From: Streptococcus urinalis 2285-97
GTDB lineage: Bacteria > Bacillota > Bacilli > Lactobacillales > Streptococcaceae
Length of the DNA stretch: 64,000 nt
Assembly (NCBI RefSeq): GCF_000188055.2
Contig: NZ_AEUZ02000001.1
Span: 1,564,001 to 1,628,000, forward strand
Reading direction: 5' to 3'
Every line of letters starts with the position of its first letter. Positions within the stretch are counted from its first letter, which is position 1. A program made the position numbers and the translations under genes. The notes below the pieces were generated by a model, which saw nothing but the letters and a program-made list of their open reading frames with translations, was not told the origin of the DNA and made no database searches. This document shows positions 50,020-59,978 of the stretch, in pieces.

Positions 50020-50889
50020 TTATACCTTTTCCTTCACATTTTTTCCAAGAAGTCCAGCTGGTCTAATTAGTAGGATAATAATTAAAACAGCATATACGAC
50101 AATATCACGGTAACTTGAAAGTCCAATAGCAACTGAGAATGTTTCCAGCAAACCAATCAAGAAACCACCCAAGGCAGCACCAGGTATAATTCCAATACCT
50201 CCTAATACTGCGGCAATGAATGCTTTAATCCCTGGTGTCATTCCCATTAATGGATTTATTGAATTATAATAAAGTCCGATGAGGACGCCACCATCTCCTG
50301 CCAAAGCAGATCCTAAAGCAAATGTAAAACTAATTGTTGAGTTGACATTTATTCCCATTAATTCTGCTGCGTCACTATCAACAGAAACAGCACGCATGGC
50401 TTTTCCCATTTTTGTTTGCTTAACAATAAATTGAAGCGCAAGCATTAATAAAATTGAAATAACCAAAATAATCAACTGAACATTTGTCACTGTAACTGGA
50501 CCAAGACTATATTTAACAACTTTCAAAGCTTGTGGAAAAGATCTCGCATCAGCTCCTACAAAAAATACCATTGTATATTCCAGCAAAAATGATACCCCAA
50601 TTGCGGTAATTAATGCTGCAATTCTAGTAGAGTGCCTTAGAGGACGATAAGCTAAAAATTCAATCACAACACCGAGAGTTGCTGTAATTACCATTGTTAA
50701 AACTAATGTCACAAAGAAATTTAAATGCAGGGTATTAATCATATAATAACCAATAAATGCCCCCATCATATAGATATCTCCATGGGCAAAGTTAATTAAT
50801 TTGATAATCCCATAAACCATTGTGTATCCTAACGCTAGTAAAGCATAAACACTTCCTAGGATTAGACCATTTACAAGTTGTTGGATCAT
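50020..50889 (-). CDS. livH: branched-chain amino-acid ABC transporter, permease LivH
   Basis: Membrane subunit of the Liv importer, 289 residues with about eight helices. Family blocks are GYTMVYGIIKLINFAHG and the ATPase-contact loop MRAVSVDSDAAELMGIN. I start at MIQQLVNG, preceded by GGGAG; an in-frame TTG four codons up is less likely. Confidence 0.94.
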   Translation of the reverse strand: MIQQLVNGLILGSVYALLALGYTMVYGIIKLINFAHGDIYMMGAFIGYYMINTLHLNFFVTLVLTMVITATLGVVIEFLAYRPLRHSTRIAALITAIGVSFLLEYTMVFFVGADARSFPQALKVVKYSLGPVTVTNVQLIILVISILLMLALQFIVKQTKMGKAMRAVSVDSDAAELMGINVNSTISFTFALGSALAGDGGVLIGLYYNSINPLMGMTPGIKAFIAAVLGGIGIIPGAALGGFLIGLLETFSVAIGLSSYRDIVVYAVLIIILLIRPAGLLGKNVKEKV

Positions 50890-50955
50890 ATATACTCCCA
50901 ATCTTTATACATAATAATATGGGGAAACTTAGCTTCCCCATATTGCCATTCCCTA

Positions 50956-52122
50956 TTAGTCAGCTTCTACTGGTGTTGTTGATGATTCAGAACCATTTGT
51001 TAAACCAACAATAGAGACAGATTTAACAGGGTTATGTTTTTTATCAATTGTCATTGTACCAGTTACGCCTTTAAAGTTTTTGATATTTGCTAGATTTTCA
51101 GAAATATCAGCAGATGTTTTTGCTTTTTCAGAAGCCTTAGCTGCCATATAAACAGAATCATAAGCTAAAGCTGCAAACATTGATGGTTCACTACCATATT
51201 TTGCTTTATAGTCTGAAGCAAATTTTGCGGCTTTTTTAGAGCATGATTTAGAGAAGCCTGAAATGTAATAAACATCATTTACATTTGATTTTCCTGCAAG
51301 TTCAACAAGTTTATCATCGGCAAATCCATCAGGTCCTAAGATTGGAGCTGTAATTCCCATTTCACGTGCTTGTTTAATAATAGTTCCAGCTTCTTGATAG
51401 TAACCTGGCATAACAATAGCATCATAATCTTTATCTTTAAATTTTGTTAAAGCAGATTGAAAATCTGTATCACCTGATTGGAAAGTTGCTTCAGTAACAA
51501 TGTCACCTTTGTAGACTTTCTTAAAGCGTTTTGCAATTCCTTTTGCATAATCACTTGAGTTATCATAGAAAAGGACAACTTTTTTCGCTTTTAGGTTTTC
51601 TGTTGCATATTTTGACAAAACATCACCTTGATAACTATCGACGAAGATGGTACGGAAAACATCTTTTCTTGTTTTACCGTCACTTGTCAGTGTCAAATCA
51701 TCTTGTGTAGCAGAAGGTGTAATTAATGGAACACCAGCTGATGAAGCATTTGGTGCTGCTGCAGTCGCACCTGATGTTGCTGGTCCTACAATAACATTAA
51801 CTTTACTTTCAGTTGCAAGACTTGTTGTAACAGAAGAAGCTTCAGAATTGTCAGATTTGTTATCTTTTGTAACAACTTTTAATTTTTTACCATTAACGCC
51901 ACCATCTTTATTGATTTCGTTAATTGCGAGTTGAGCACCATTTTTCTCAGCATTACCGTAAGCAGAAACGGCACCGGTTAATTCTAAATTAATCCCTACT
52001 TTTATGGTGTCGCCAACTTTAGTACCAGAAGAATTACTTGATCCTGTTGGTGCTGAACTACATGCAGCAAGTGTTACTGCACTAAAAAGTGAAACTGTTG
52101 CTAATAGAAAACGTTTATTCAT
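50956..52122 (-). CDS. livJ: branched-chain amino-acid-binding lipoprotein LivJ
   Basis: Substrate-binding lipoprotein of the Liv importer, 388 residues. Signal peptide and lipobox LAAC (Cys21), a Ser/Gly linker, then a type I periplasmic-binding fold opening with IKVGINLELTGAVSAYG. It binds Leu, Ile or Val. GGGAGA precedes the ATG chosen. First gene of livJHMGF plus the CBS-ACT gene; the gap to livH holds no strong terminator. With serine and methionine synthesis broken here, amino-acid import would matter more. Confidence 0.94.
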   Translation of the reverse strand: MNKRFLLATVSLFSAVTLAACSSAPTGSSNSSGTKVGDTIKVGINLELTGAVSAYGNAEKNGAQLAINEINKDGGVNGKKLKVVTKDNKSDNSEASSVTTSLATESKVNVIVGPATSGATAAAPNASSAGVPLITPSATQDDLTLTSDGKTRKDVFRTIFVDSYQGDVLSKYATENLKAKKVVLFYDNSSDYAKGIAKRFKKVYKGDIVTEATFQSGDTDFQSALTKFKDKDYDAIVMPGYYQEAGTIIKQAREMGITAPILGPDGFADDKLVELAGKSNVNDVYYISGFSKSCSKKAAKFASDYKAKYGSEPSMFAALAYDSVYMAAKASEKAKTSADISENLANIKNFKGVTGTMTIDKKHNPVKSVSIVGLTNGSESSTTPVEAD

Positions 52123-52248
52123 CTTTTTCTCTCCCAAAACTCTTATTGATATGTTTATTAGAATACAGAATTATCTGAAAATTGTCGATACTTTTTTTAA
52201 TTTTTTTCTTTATTCTAAATTTTTCTACTTTTTTAGAACTAAAAATAA

Positions 52249-52275
52249 AAAAAGTAGCTTTTTAAGCTACTTTTT
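52249..52275 (-). terminator. terminator after ylbG
   Basis: AAGTAGCTT-TTT-AAGCTACTT stem with a T-run on the minus strand, overlapping the ylbG stop. Confidence 0.8.
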
Positions 52276-52522
52276 ATCTGGTTAAAATACCTACAAAATC
52301 CTGGTCGATATCTTCAAAATAAGACGGTTTTACAGCTTTTACAAATTTTAATTTGGCAATTTCATCAGCTGTTTCTTGTAAATGATCTTCATTTAGATAT
52401 AAAAGAATATACCTCATTTTTCTTGAATGATAATGAAAATCACCGTATTTTTGAAGCTTTCTGGCATCACGATTATAATAAAGGTAGACGATTAAACCTA
52501 CCCGTTTTGTCTTTTCAAACAT
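52274..52522 (-). CDS. ylbG: YlbG-family protein (UPF0298, DUF2129)
   Basis: Cytoplasmic protein of unknown function, 82 residues, with the family's RVGLIVYLYYNRDARKL opening and YLNEDHL middle. Conserved in Bacilli. A purine-rich run (GAGAGAGAG) precedes the ATG. Confidence 0.9.
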   Translation of the reverse strand: MFEKTKRVGLIVYLYYNRDARKLQKYGDFHYHSRKMRYILLYLNEDHLQETADEIAKLKFVKAVKPSYFEDIDQDFVGILTR

Positions 52523-52636
52523 TTTTTCTCTCTCTCTTGTTTCTGTCTCTTTTTACTAGAAAATTTCCATTTTAGAAATGGTTTTATTAATATAAATTAT
52601 ATCATACTATTGAAAGACACACATCACAAAAAACAG

Positions 52637-53272
52637 TTAGCCTTTCTGATATCTTAAAATACATGAAAGTAAAACAACCATCAAACTCATATAGCCTGCA
52701 AATATTAAGATAGTTGGGCTTTCTTCACCTGTACTTGGAAACTTAGAAGTTGTTTTTTTCTCAATACTTGAACTACTTAGCAGTTCAGAATTAGGATTAG
52801 ATTTAGATTGATTGGAAGAATTTAAACGAGATGACATTTGTGAAGATGATGGCCTTGTACTTGACATACTAGATTGCGTTTCTTCACTAGATAATGAAAC
52901 AGACGATGATGTTGAACTGGTATTTATCTCAAAAGATGTGGTAGGAATAAAGATACCAATCCCACTTGCTGTAAAGGTAGAAACCGATCCGTCTGTGTGA
53001 TAAGTCACATAAAGACTACTTCCATCATTTTTTTGATAGGTTACAACAACATTTCCAGATGCATCTTGTTTGCGCGAAATTTCTTTACCATAATCAGATG
53101 AATTTGATATGGATGGTTGCGTTTGATTACTTGAACTACTTACCTGAGATGAAATAGTTGTCGTTTGGGTAACACTAGGACTCAAACTTGTATCAGCATA
53201 AACACCTTGATGTGTAAAAATTGCTAAGCTAAGAAATAGACTTATTTTTATAACTAAAGATCTATTAGACAT
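52637..53272 (-). CDS. serine-rich cell-wall-anchored protein with an FPSTG sorting motif
   Basis: 211-residue secreted protein. A signal peptide (about 1-26, ending VYADT) is followed by Ser/Thr-rich flanks around a short central domain (about 60-115, with YQKNDGSSLYVTYHTDGS). A C-terminal sorting signal FPSTGEE, a hydrophobic helix and a basic tail (RYQKG) complete it. The motif replaces Leu by Phe in LPxTG, so housekeeping sortase might use it poorly, or a variant sortase may act. The ligand is unknown. AAGGAC precedes the ATG. Confidence 0.8.
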   Translation of the reverse strand: MSNRSLVIKISLFLSLAIFTHQGVYADTSLSPSVTQTTTISSQVSSSSNQTQPSISNSSDYGKEISRKQDASGNVVVTYQKNDGSSLYVTYHTDGSVSTFTASGIGIFIPTTSFEINTSSTSSSVSLSSEETQSSMSSTRPSSSQMSSRLNSSNQSKSNPNSELLSSSSIEKKTTSKFPSTGEESPTILIFAGYMSLMVVLLSCILRYQKG

Positions 53273-53418
53273 GTCTGAGTCCTTTTTATTTTTATTATAC
53301 CACTCAAGTTAAATTGTTCAATATTTCTAATTATTTAATGCCATCTCTTTTGCATTTAACTGAATTTAAATGGATAACACTTAGCAATATAAAATTTTAT
53401 TTGATTTACAGTTTTTGA

Positions 53419-53447
53419 TTGAATTTTATTTAAAAATCCATTAGAAT
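53419..53447 (+). promoter_or_regulatory. candidate promoter of an orphan small RNA
   Basis: TTGAAT, a 17-base spacer, then TAGAAT on the plus strand, about 40 bases ahead of the perfect terminator at 53489-53515. No plus-strand gene lies between. Confidence 0.4.
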
Positions 53448-53453
53448 AATTAC

Positions 53454-53515
53454 CAGATGAAAATTTTATTTTTCATTGTAAAACCTCGGTCATCGGAAAC
53501 GATGACCTTTTTTTA
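53454..53515 (+). ncRNA. candidate small RNA of about 60 nt
   Basis: Between two minus-strand genes, a plausible promoter is followed by a strong intrinsic terminator: GGTCATCG-GAAA-CGATGACC, then seven T. No reading frame of note lies inside. The T-run is on the plus side only, so it does not serve the flanking genes. Function unknown; I have not matched it to a known streptococcal RNA. Confidence 0.4.
53489..53515 (+). terminator. orphan plus-strand terminator
   Basis: Eight-pair GC-rich stem GGTCATCG/CGATGACC with a GAAA tetraloop and TTTTTTT; no plus-strand gene is upstream for more than 9 kb. Confidence 0.8.
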
Positions 53516-53518
53516 TCT

Positions 53519-53552
53519 TAAAAAAACAATTTAGATATCCTAAATTGTTTTT
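53519..53552 (-). terminator. terminator after the 267-residue membrane gene
   Basis: AAACAATTTAG ... CTAAATTGTTT stem with T-rich flanks. Confidence 0.7.
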
Positions 53553-53563
53553 ATTGTATCATT

Positions 53564-54367
53564 TTAATGACTCAAATGTCTTTTATGTTTTAATCCTCTA
53601 ATCCCTTTTCCTACCATTGAGAATTGTTTCAGATTAGGGTTTACATTTAGATTGAATATTATATTGATAAACCAAATAAATGATAATAAAACGAAAATAG
53701 GGATCAAGCAAGTGGTTACAATTAATACTGCAACAGCATCAATCATTCTACTTAAAATAGTTTCGAATTTTTTACTAAGAGACACTGAAGTTGATGTTAC
53801 TTTTTTCTTTAATTTTTCCCAGTAACTAGTTGATTTGTTTTTGGATTTTGTTATGTTTCCTGCTTCTGAATCTGCTTTGTCAACTGTTCTTTGAATTGAT
53901 GTCTGATATTGATTTTCAATAGCATTTGATAACTTAACACTCGCTGGAACAATACCAAAGAGTAAAACTGAAAAAAGCGCTAATTTGACTGCAAGTTGCT
54001 TAAAAATGTGTGCTGGTTTAAATAAAAAAATAATAAACAATAACAGAGCACTTGGTATGAGATATTTGAATGCCATTATGCCAGTTAAGCCGATTAAAAA
54101 TTTTTGAAGCCATATGGAAGCAACCACTATCAAAAGATAATCACTAATATCAGCTAAATTTTCAGCAATAGGTTGGCCTACATCGCCTGGAATCAAAGTA
54201 ATTGCCGTAGAGGCTACTGCTGAAGCAGCTGACAATTTTAAAGCAGTCACTTTTGTCTTTTCAAGAGATTCTACTGTCTGCTCATTTAGATTTGTCACTG
54301 GTTTTGAAGTTGGCACTATCGTAAAACTAATGACAGCCAAAACAATAAGAACAATCGCCATTATCAT
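53564..54367 (-). CDS. hypothetical membrane protein, unknown family
   Basis: Not recognised. 267 residues with about five hydrophobic segments (residues 2-18, 75-95, 98-125, 130-150 and 208-240), a Lys/Ser-rich loop (about 160-205) and a basic C-terminus (KGIRGLKHKRHLSH). The N-terminus looks like a signal anchor. It lies between the candidate small RNA and clpP on the minus strand. The ribosome site is absent; a TATAAA box lies just ahead of the ATG, so the message may have almost no leader. Confidence 0.6.
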   Translation of the reverse strand: MIMAIVLIVLAVISFTIVPTSKPVTNLNEQTVESLEKTKVTALKLSAASAVASTAITLIPGDVGQPIAENLADISDYLLIVVASIWLQKFLIGLTGIMAFKYLIPSALLLFIIFLFKPAHIFKQLAVKLALFSVLLFGIVPASVKLSNAIENQYQTSIQRTVDKADSEAGNITKSKNKSTSYWEKLKKKVTSTSVSLSKKFETILSRMIDAVAVLIVTTCLIPIFVLLSFIWFINIIFNLNVNPNLKQFSMVGKGIRGLKHKRHLSH

Positions 54368-54447
54368 TTTTTATACTTTGTAAAAACCATTATTAAAACT
54401 CCAATTTTTTATCTTATTATAGCAAAAACCTTAATGAAGCTTCAATA

Positions 54448-54475
54448 CAAAAAAACCCTAGTGATAACTAGGGTA
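54448..54475 (-). terminator. terminator after clpP
   Basis: ACCCTAGT-GATA-ACTAGGGT stem with a seven-T run on the minus strand. Confidence 0.85.
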
Positions 54476-54485
54476 ATCATAATGA

Positions 54486-55076
54486 TTATTTTAATTCATT
54501 ATTTTCCATAATTTCATCAATGAAACCATAAGTTAAGGTTTCTTCTGCACTCATCCAATAATCACGTTCAGCATCTTTATGAATTTGTTTTAAGGTACGT
54601 TTTGAATTATCAGCAAGAATTTTTTCTAAACGGTTACGTGTTTTCAATAAATGTTCAGCGGCAATAGCCATATCACTTTGTTGTGTACCACCACCTGTAC
54701 CACCCATTGGTTGGTGAATCATGTATTCTGCATTAGGAAGCATGAATCGTTTTCCTTTTGTACCACTAGATGCAATGATAGTACCCATTGATGCGGCCAT
54801 ACCCATAACAATTGTTTGGACATCAGCTTTGATAAAATTCATAGTATCAACTATTGCTAAACCTGCTGAGACAGAGCCTCCTGGTGTATTCACATAGAGG
54901 TAAATATCTTTTGTACTATCTTGGGCATCTAAGAAAAGAAGTTGAGCAATAATAGAATTTGCCATATTATCTTCTACTTGTCCAGTCAACATGATAATGC
55001 GATCTTTTAACAGGCGAGAATAGATATCATAAGAGCGTTCGCCACGACTAGTTTGTTCAATAACTACAGGAATCAT
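54486..55076 (-). CDS. clpP: ATP-dependent Clp protease proteolytic subunit
   Basis: Serine protease of the Clp complex, working with ClpX, ClpC and ClpE for protein quality control. Catalytic Ser is in GMAASMG and His in YMIHQPMGG, with a later Asp in AERDYWMS. 196 residues from MIPVVIEQ, with GGAG upstream; an ATG seven codons earlier would place the ribosome site inside the gene. No CtsR-type operator was checked base by base. Confidence 0.97.
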   Translation of the reverse strand: MIPVVIEQTSRGERSYDIYSRLLKDRIIMLTGQVEDNMANSIIAQLLFLDAQDSTKDIYLYVNTPGGSVSAGLAIVDTMNFIKADVQTIVMGMAASMGTIIASSGTKGKRFMLPNAEYMIHQPMGGTGGGTQQSDMAIAAEHLLKTRNRLEKILADNSKRTLKQIHKDAERDYWMSAEETLTYGFIDEIMENNELK

Positions 55077-55141
55077 AAAAATTCTCCATTCATACATTGT
55101 TCTTGATTGTCATTATAGACTATTGGTCAAAAAAGGTCAAA

Positions 55142-55172
55142 TAAAAAACTCCAATTCGTCTGGAGTTTTTTA
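55142..55172 (-). terminator. terminator after upp
   Basis: AAAACTCCA ... TGGAGTTTT stem immediately after the upp stop. Confidence 0.85.
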
Positions 55173-55176
55173 TTAA

Positions 55177-55806
55177 TTATTTTGTGCCAAACAATCTATC
55201 ACCCGCATCACCAAGACCGGGAACGATATAACCATTTTCATTTAAATGATCATCTAAGGCTGCTGTATAAATGTCAATATCAGGATGTGCATCTTGTAAT
55301 TTTTTAACACCTTCTGGAGCTGCAACCAGACAAACAAATTTAATATTTGTAGCACCACGTTTTTTAAGTGAATCAACACCTAGGATTGCAGAGCCACCTG
55401 TAGCAAGCATTGGGTCAACAAGAAAAATTTGACGTTGATCAATATCTTCTGGTAATTTTACAAGATATTCAACAGGTTCAAGTGTTTCTTCGTTACGATA
55501 CATTCCAATATGACCAACTTTTGCAGCAGGTACTAAACTCAAAAGACCATCAACCATACCAATTCCAGCACGTAAAATAGGAACGATAGCTAATTTTTTA
55601 CCTGCCAATTGTTTTTGAACAGTTTTGGCAACTGGCGTTTGAATTTCAACATCTTCTAATGGTAAGTCACGCGATACTTCATAACCCATCAACATAGCAA
55701 TTTCATTGACTAACTCACGAAAATCTTTAGTTGAAGTGTCTTGACGTCTTAAGATAGACAACTTATGTTGGATCAATGGATGTGAAATAACTTGAAATTT
55801 TCCCAT
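55177..55806 (-). CDS. upp: uracil phosphoribosyltransferase
   Basis: Salvages uracil to UMP with PRPP. 209 residues, with the PRPP loop [10 protein letters not shown] and the C-terminal uracil-binding [20 protein letters not shown] precedes the ATG. Monocistronic between clpP and the malY pseudogene, an order known from other streptococci. Confidence 0.97.
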   Translation of the reverse strand: MGKFQVISHPLIQHKLSILRRQDTSTKDFRELVNEIAMLMGYEVSRDLPLEDVEIQTPVAKTVQKQLAGKKLAIVPILRAGIGMVDGLLSLVPAAKVGHIGMYRNEETLEPVEYLVKLPEDIDQRQIFLVDPMLATGGSAILGVDSLKKRGATNIKFVCLVAAPEGVKKLQDAHPDIDIYTAALDDHLNENGYIVPGLGDAGDRLFGTK

Positions 55807-55875
55807 GTTTCAATACTTCCTTTATTATTATTTTATCCATTATATCAAAATTTCTTAAAAATAGCTTGGTAATTT

Positions 55876-57051
55876 TTACTTGATGTCAAGATTATTAAAC
55901 GTCTTAGCTATTCTTTGACAAGCTTCTTTGACAGTATCATAAGGAGTCGCCACATTTAATCTAAAGAATAATTTACCTTCATTTCCAAAAGTAATGCCAT
56001 TATTTAGAACAACTTTAGCTTCTTCTTTTAATAATTTATCAACTTTTGAAACATCCAGACCATAAGCAGAAAAATCTAGCCAAAGTAAATAAGTTCCTTG
56101 TGGTTTCATCACCTTTATGTTGGTTTCGGCATTTAAATAATCATAGACAAATTGACTGTTCTTTTCCAAAACTTTCTTTAGTTGATTTAACCATTCTTGA
56201 CCTGATTCATAGGCAACTTGAGTCGTTATTAATCCTATAGTTGGTATTTCGTGTTGATTATTTTTAAGTTGTTGTCTTTTAAATGTGTCTCGTAGTTCTT
56301 TATTTTCGATGATAGCAAAACTATTTTTTGTTCCTGCGATATTAAAAGTTTTTGTTGCTGACGATAATACTAATGAAAAGTGTTTAAAGCTTTCATCTAC
56401 AGTATTGAAAGAATGATGTTTATTGCCAAAGAGTGTCAAATCTTGATGAATTTCATCAGAGACTAAAATAATGTTATATTTTTGACAAAGTTCTCCTATT
56501 TTTTTTAATTCTGTTTCAGTCCAAACTCTAGAGCCCGGATTATGTGGATTACATAAAATGTATAGCTTTACATCATTTTCAACAATATCATTTTCCAGTT
56601 GTTCAAAATCAATCTGATATTGATTATCTTTATTGACTAAACTATTCGTTACAAGTTGACGATTATTTAATGAAATACTTCTAGCAAATGGTGGATAGAC
56701 AGGTGTATTAATGAGAACAGCATCTCCTTAACGAGTATATGACTGAATGGCAATAGATAAAGCTGGAACGACACCTTCAATCAAAACGATATCTTCTTGT
56801 TTGATAAGGTATTGATGATTCGTTTTTTCCCAGTTAATAATAGCTTTATAGAGGTCATCACTAGGATAATTATAGCCAAAGATATGATTTTCACCATAAT
56901 CAATAATTGCTTGTCTTAATTCAGGTAAGGGTTCAAAATCCATATCTGCTATCCATAGTTGTAATAAATCAGGGTCCTGTTCACTTGTTTTCCATTTAAT
57001 GGAGTGTTGATTAAGTCTATTTGGTCTCGTCGTAAAATCATATTCTGTCAT
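55876..57051 (-). pseudogene. MalY/PatB-type cystathionine beta-lyase with a TAA at codon 108
   Basis: PLP-dependent C-S lyase, restored length about 391 residues, the family size. N-terminal block WIADMDFEPLPELRQA, then NPHNPGSRVW and the PLP-lysine motif SATKTFNIAG are intact. The frame has one stop, TAA at 56728-56730, in YTR-stop-GDAVLI, where Glu is usual (GAA to TAA). GGAGG precedes the ATG. The partner gene next to it, metB, is broken too, so cystathionine metabolism is lost. Confidence 0.9.
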
Positions 57052-57061
57052 TAGGTTCCTC

Positions 57062-58156
57062 CTAAGCTTGTAATGCTTGTTTTAAATCATTAATTAAGTC
57101 ATCTACATCTTCAATCCCTACAGACAATCTCAATAAATCATCCGTCAAACCATAGGATTCTCTCATTTCTTTTGGAATATCAGCATGTGTTTGTGTCGCT
57201 GGGTATGTGATTAAACTTTCTACACCACCAAGACTTTCCGCAAATGAAATAATCTTAAGATGATTTAAAAATTCTGGAATATGCTCAATTTCTTTGATTT
57301 TAAAAGAAATCATTCCACCTTTTCCAGTATAAATGACATCATTAATAGCATCATTATTTTTCAAAAAGTCAACAATTTTCTGTGCATTAAAAGTGGCTCT
57401 TTCCATCCTTAATTTAAGTGTTTTTAATCCTCTTAGTACTAAGTAGGAATCAAAAGGTGACAGTGTCGCACCAGTTGTATTCAATTCATACAATAATGAC
57501 TGATAAGTTTCTTCATTATTTGCTATGACCACACCAGCTAGGACATCATTGTGACCAGATAAATATTTGGTAGCTGAATGAATGACAATATCTGCCCCTA
57601 ATGTGATAGGTTGTTGATAGACAGGACTATAAAAAGTATTATCGACAATGAGGACAGCACCATTGTGATGTGTGATTTCTACAATTTTTTTAATATCAAA
57701 TTCGACCATCATAGGATTTGTAGGGGTTTCAAGATAAACTATATCTGTTTTTTCATCAATCTCAGACATTAATGTTTCTTGGTTTTGACAATAGGAAAAA
57801 TAAAATTGTCCTTTATTTTCTTGGTCATTAAACCAACGATATTATTCACCATATAAATCACGCGCAGCAACCACTTTTGAACCCCGAGGAAAAATAGAAA
57901 ATGCTAAGACAATTGCACTCATTCCAGAACTTGTTGCTAAAGCATAAGGAGCTGCTTCTATTTTTGCCAGTGTCTCCTCTAAGACAGATCGAGTTGGATT
58001 TTTTGTTCTTGTATAATCAAAACCAGTTGATTGACCAAATTGGGGATGTTGATAAGTTGTTGAAAAATGAATGGGCGTTACTAAAGCACCCGTTCTCTCA
58101 TCAGATTTAATACCCGCTTGAGCTAAAAGTGTATCTAAATGTCTTTTATCTGTCAT
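57062..58156 (-). pseudogene. metB: cystathionine gamma-synthase/lyase with a TAA at codon 105
   Basis: Trans-sulfuration enzyme of the Cys/Met-metabolism PLP family, restored length 364 residues. The PLP-lysine motif SATKYLSGHND is intact, and the pieces on both sides are well conserved. One TAA at 57842-57844 interrupts DLYGE-stop-YRWF, one base from TCA (Ser). CGS-type synthase and gamma-lyase cannot be separated from sequence alone, so the symbol is provisional. It overlaps no gene and reads toward the malY pseudogene, 10 bases away. Confidence 0.88.
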
Positions 58157-58264
58157 CTCTTGCCCTCAATTCTTTCTTTCCTGTTATTGTAGCACTTTTT
58201 AATCTTTAAAAATGGCTTTTTGCTATACCAATTTTTGATGACAGTCTATTATAAAAAGCTATAA

Positions 58265-58291
58265 CAAAAAAACAGACATTTTTGTCTGTTT
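58265..58291 (-). terminator. terminator after ytgP
   Basis: AAACAGAC-ATTTTT-GTCTGTTT stem with a T-run on the minus strand. Confidence 0.8.
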
Positions 58292-58292
58292 A

Positions 58293-59927
58293 CTAACGTA
58301 CCTTAAATCTTAACCTTAATTGAGCTGCTTTTTGACCAATAAATTTATCAAGAAGTCGTGTTAATAAAGCTAAGTAACCATAAATACCAATACCTAGTGA
58401 TCCCAATATCACTAAGTAAAAAACACTGATATAACGATTTGTTACTGGTAATATTAAACCTAGTAAAAAGTAGCCCAATGTCACAACAAGCGCCATAATA
58501 GCTGTTAAAATCAGAATCAATAAGCTCGTTCTTCTTATAGGAACCCTATTAAAATGAGTCACTTGATGAAGTCGCTTGTACATAAGATAGATCGGAACGC
58601 CCATAGCTATTGCTGTTGATAACAGTGGCCCATATGCATGGAACAAATAGATAAATGGTATTTGAAGTATTATCTTAACAATTAAGCCATAGGCAAAATA
58701 AAGCATAGCCTTACGATTTTCAAATAAAGCTTGTAGCATTGGTGCAAGTAAAGTATAAAATCCTAATATCAATGCTTCAATTAGGACGACTATAAATAAT
58801 CGAACAGCTAAAGGTTCAGCAATACCATAAAAAACAGCATAAAGCGGTTTAGCCAAGATTACAGCCCCTGTGACCGCAGGCAATAAAAAGACAAGAAGCA
58901 TCTCAATATTATGAATAATCAGTTTTGCTGCTGCCTTCATATCTTTTTTAACAAAATTTTCAGTTAAAAGCGCGATACCAACACCACCAATTGAGCCTGC
59001 GACAGCAATTAAAATCATGGTGATTTTTGATGGGTTAGCACTGAAGTAACCAAACATGACCCATAACTCACGACGTGAAAAGTTTGTGAATAGGCTCATT
59101 GTGTTGACAAAAGTCCACTGATCAATAATTTGAAAAGCTTGTATAGCACTCCCAATAATAATGAATGGAATGGATTCTTTTAATGTTTCCAGTAATAATC
59201 CTTTTACATCTAAATTTAGATTTTGATCACTTTTTTTTAAAATGTTTGCTAATAGATTATTCTTTTGTAAGTAATAAAATAGAACAATTAAACTAGCAAT
59301 CATCCCAATAAAGGCTGCAAAAGTAGACTGAGTAACAGCTGTAATATAATTACCAGAACCTAATTTCATAATCATAAATGCTGTAAGCAGCATCCAAATC
59401 ACGCGAACAATTTGTTCTGCTATTTGACTTAAAGCAAAAGGCTGCAAATCATTATAACCTTGAAAAACGCCTCTAATAACGCTCATTGCAGGAAAGACTA
59501 ATACTGCAAGAGATAGACTATGCATTATTGGTACAAGGTCAGACCCACCACCTGATAATCCAGCAAAAATAGGAGAACCAAAGAACATAATTGCTGCAAA
59601 GACAAGTCCTAGGACAAGCATTAGTTTCAATGTGCTCCTAATTAATTGGTAACTTCTTTCTTCTTGACCCATTGAGTTATATTTAGCTACCTGTTTTGCA
59701 ATAGCAACATTTAACCCAGTAGTTGAGATAAGTAAAAAGTAAGCGTAGATATTATATCCCATATTAAACAAAGCATTAGCTTCAGTGGCATGTTGTCCCA
59801 TCCAAGCATACCAAGGAATAATATAGAGAGCTCCCAATAAACGACTTACAAAATTTCCAGCTGTCGACCAAGCAGTCCCTTTTACCATCTGCTCTTGTTG
59901 ACTCATTTTAGATTTTGTCTCTGGCAT
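58293..59927 (-). CDS. ytgP: lipid II flippase YtgP (MurJ-type MOP superfamily)
   Basis: Polytopic membrane protein of the MOP/polysaccharide-transport superfamily, 544 residues with about 14 helices. The S. pyogenes homologue, next to murE in the same way, can replace E. coli MurJ, so it flips lipid-linked peptidoglycan precursor. I start at MPETKSKM, preceded by AGAGGA. It is divergent from murE, a functional pairing in the same pathway. Confidence 0.9.
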   Translation of the reverse strand: MPETKSKMSQQEQMVKGTAWSTAGNFVSRLLGALYIIPWYAWMGQHATEANALFNMGYNIYAYFLLISTTGLNVAIAKQVAKYNSMGQEERSYQLIRSTLKLMLVLGLVFAAIMFFGSPIFAGLSGGGSDLVPIMHSLSLAVLVFPAMSVIRGVFQGYNDLQPFALSQIAEQIVRVIWMLLTAFMIMKLGSGNYITAVTQSTFAAFIGMIASLIVLFYYLQKNNLLANILKKSDQNLNLDVKGLLLETLKESIPFIIIGSAIQAFQIIDQWTFVNTMSLFTNFSRRELWVMFGYFSANPSKITMILIAVAGSIGGVGIALLTENFVKKDMKAAAKLIIHNIEMLLVFLLPAVTGAVILAKPLYAVFYGIAEPLAVRLFIVVLIEALILGFYTLLAPMLQALFENRKAMLYFAYGLIVKIILQIPFIYLFHAYGPLLSTAIAMGVPIYLMYKRLHQVTHFNRVPIRRTSLLILILTAIMALVVTLGYFLLGLILPVTNRYISVFYLVILGSLGIGIYGYLALLTRLLDKFIGQKAAQLRLRFKVR

Positions 59928-59978
59928 ATTTCCTCTTCCTATCATGTATTCAATTTATTATAAACTTTTGCATGTGAC

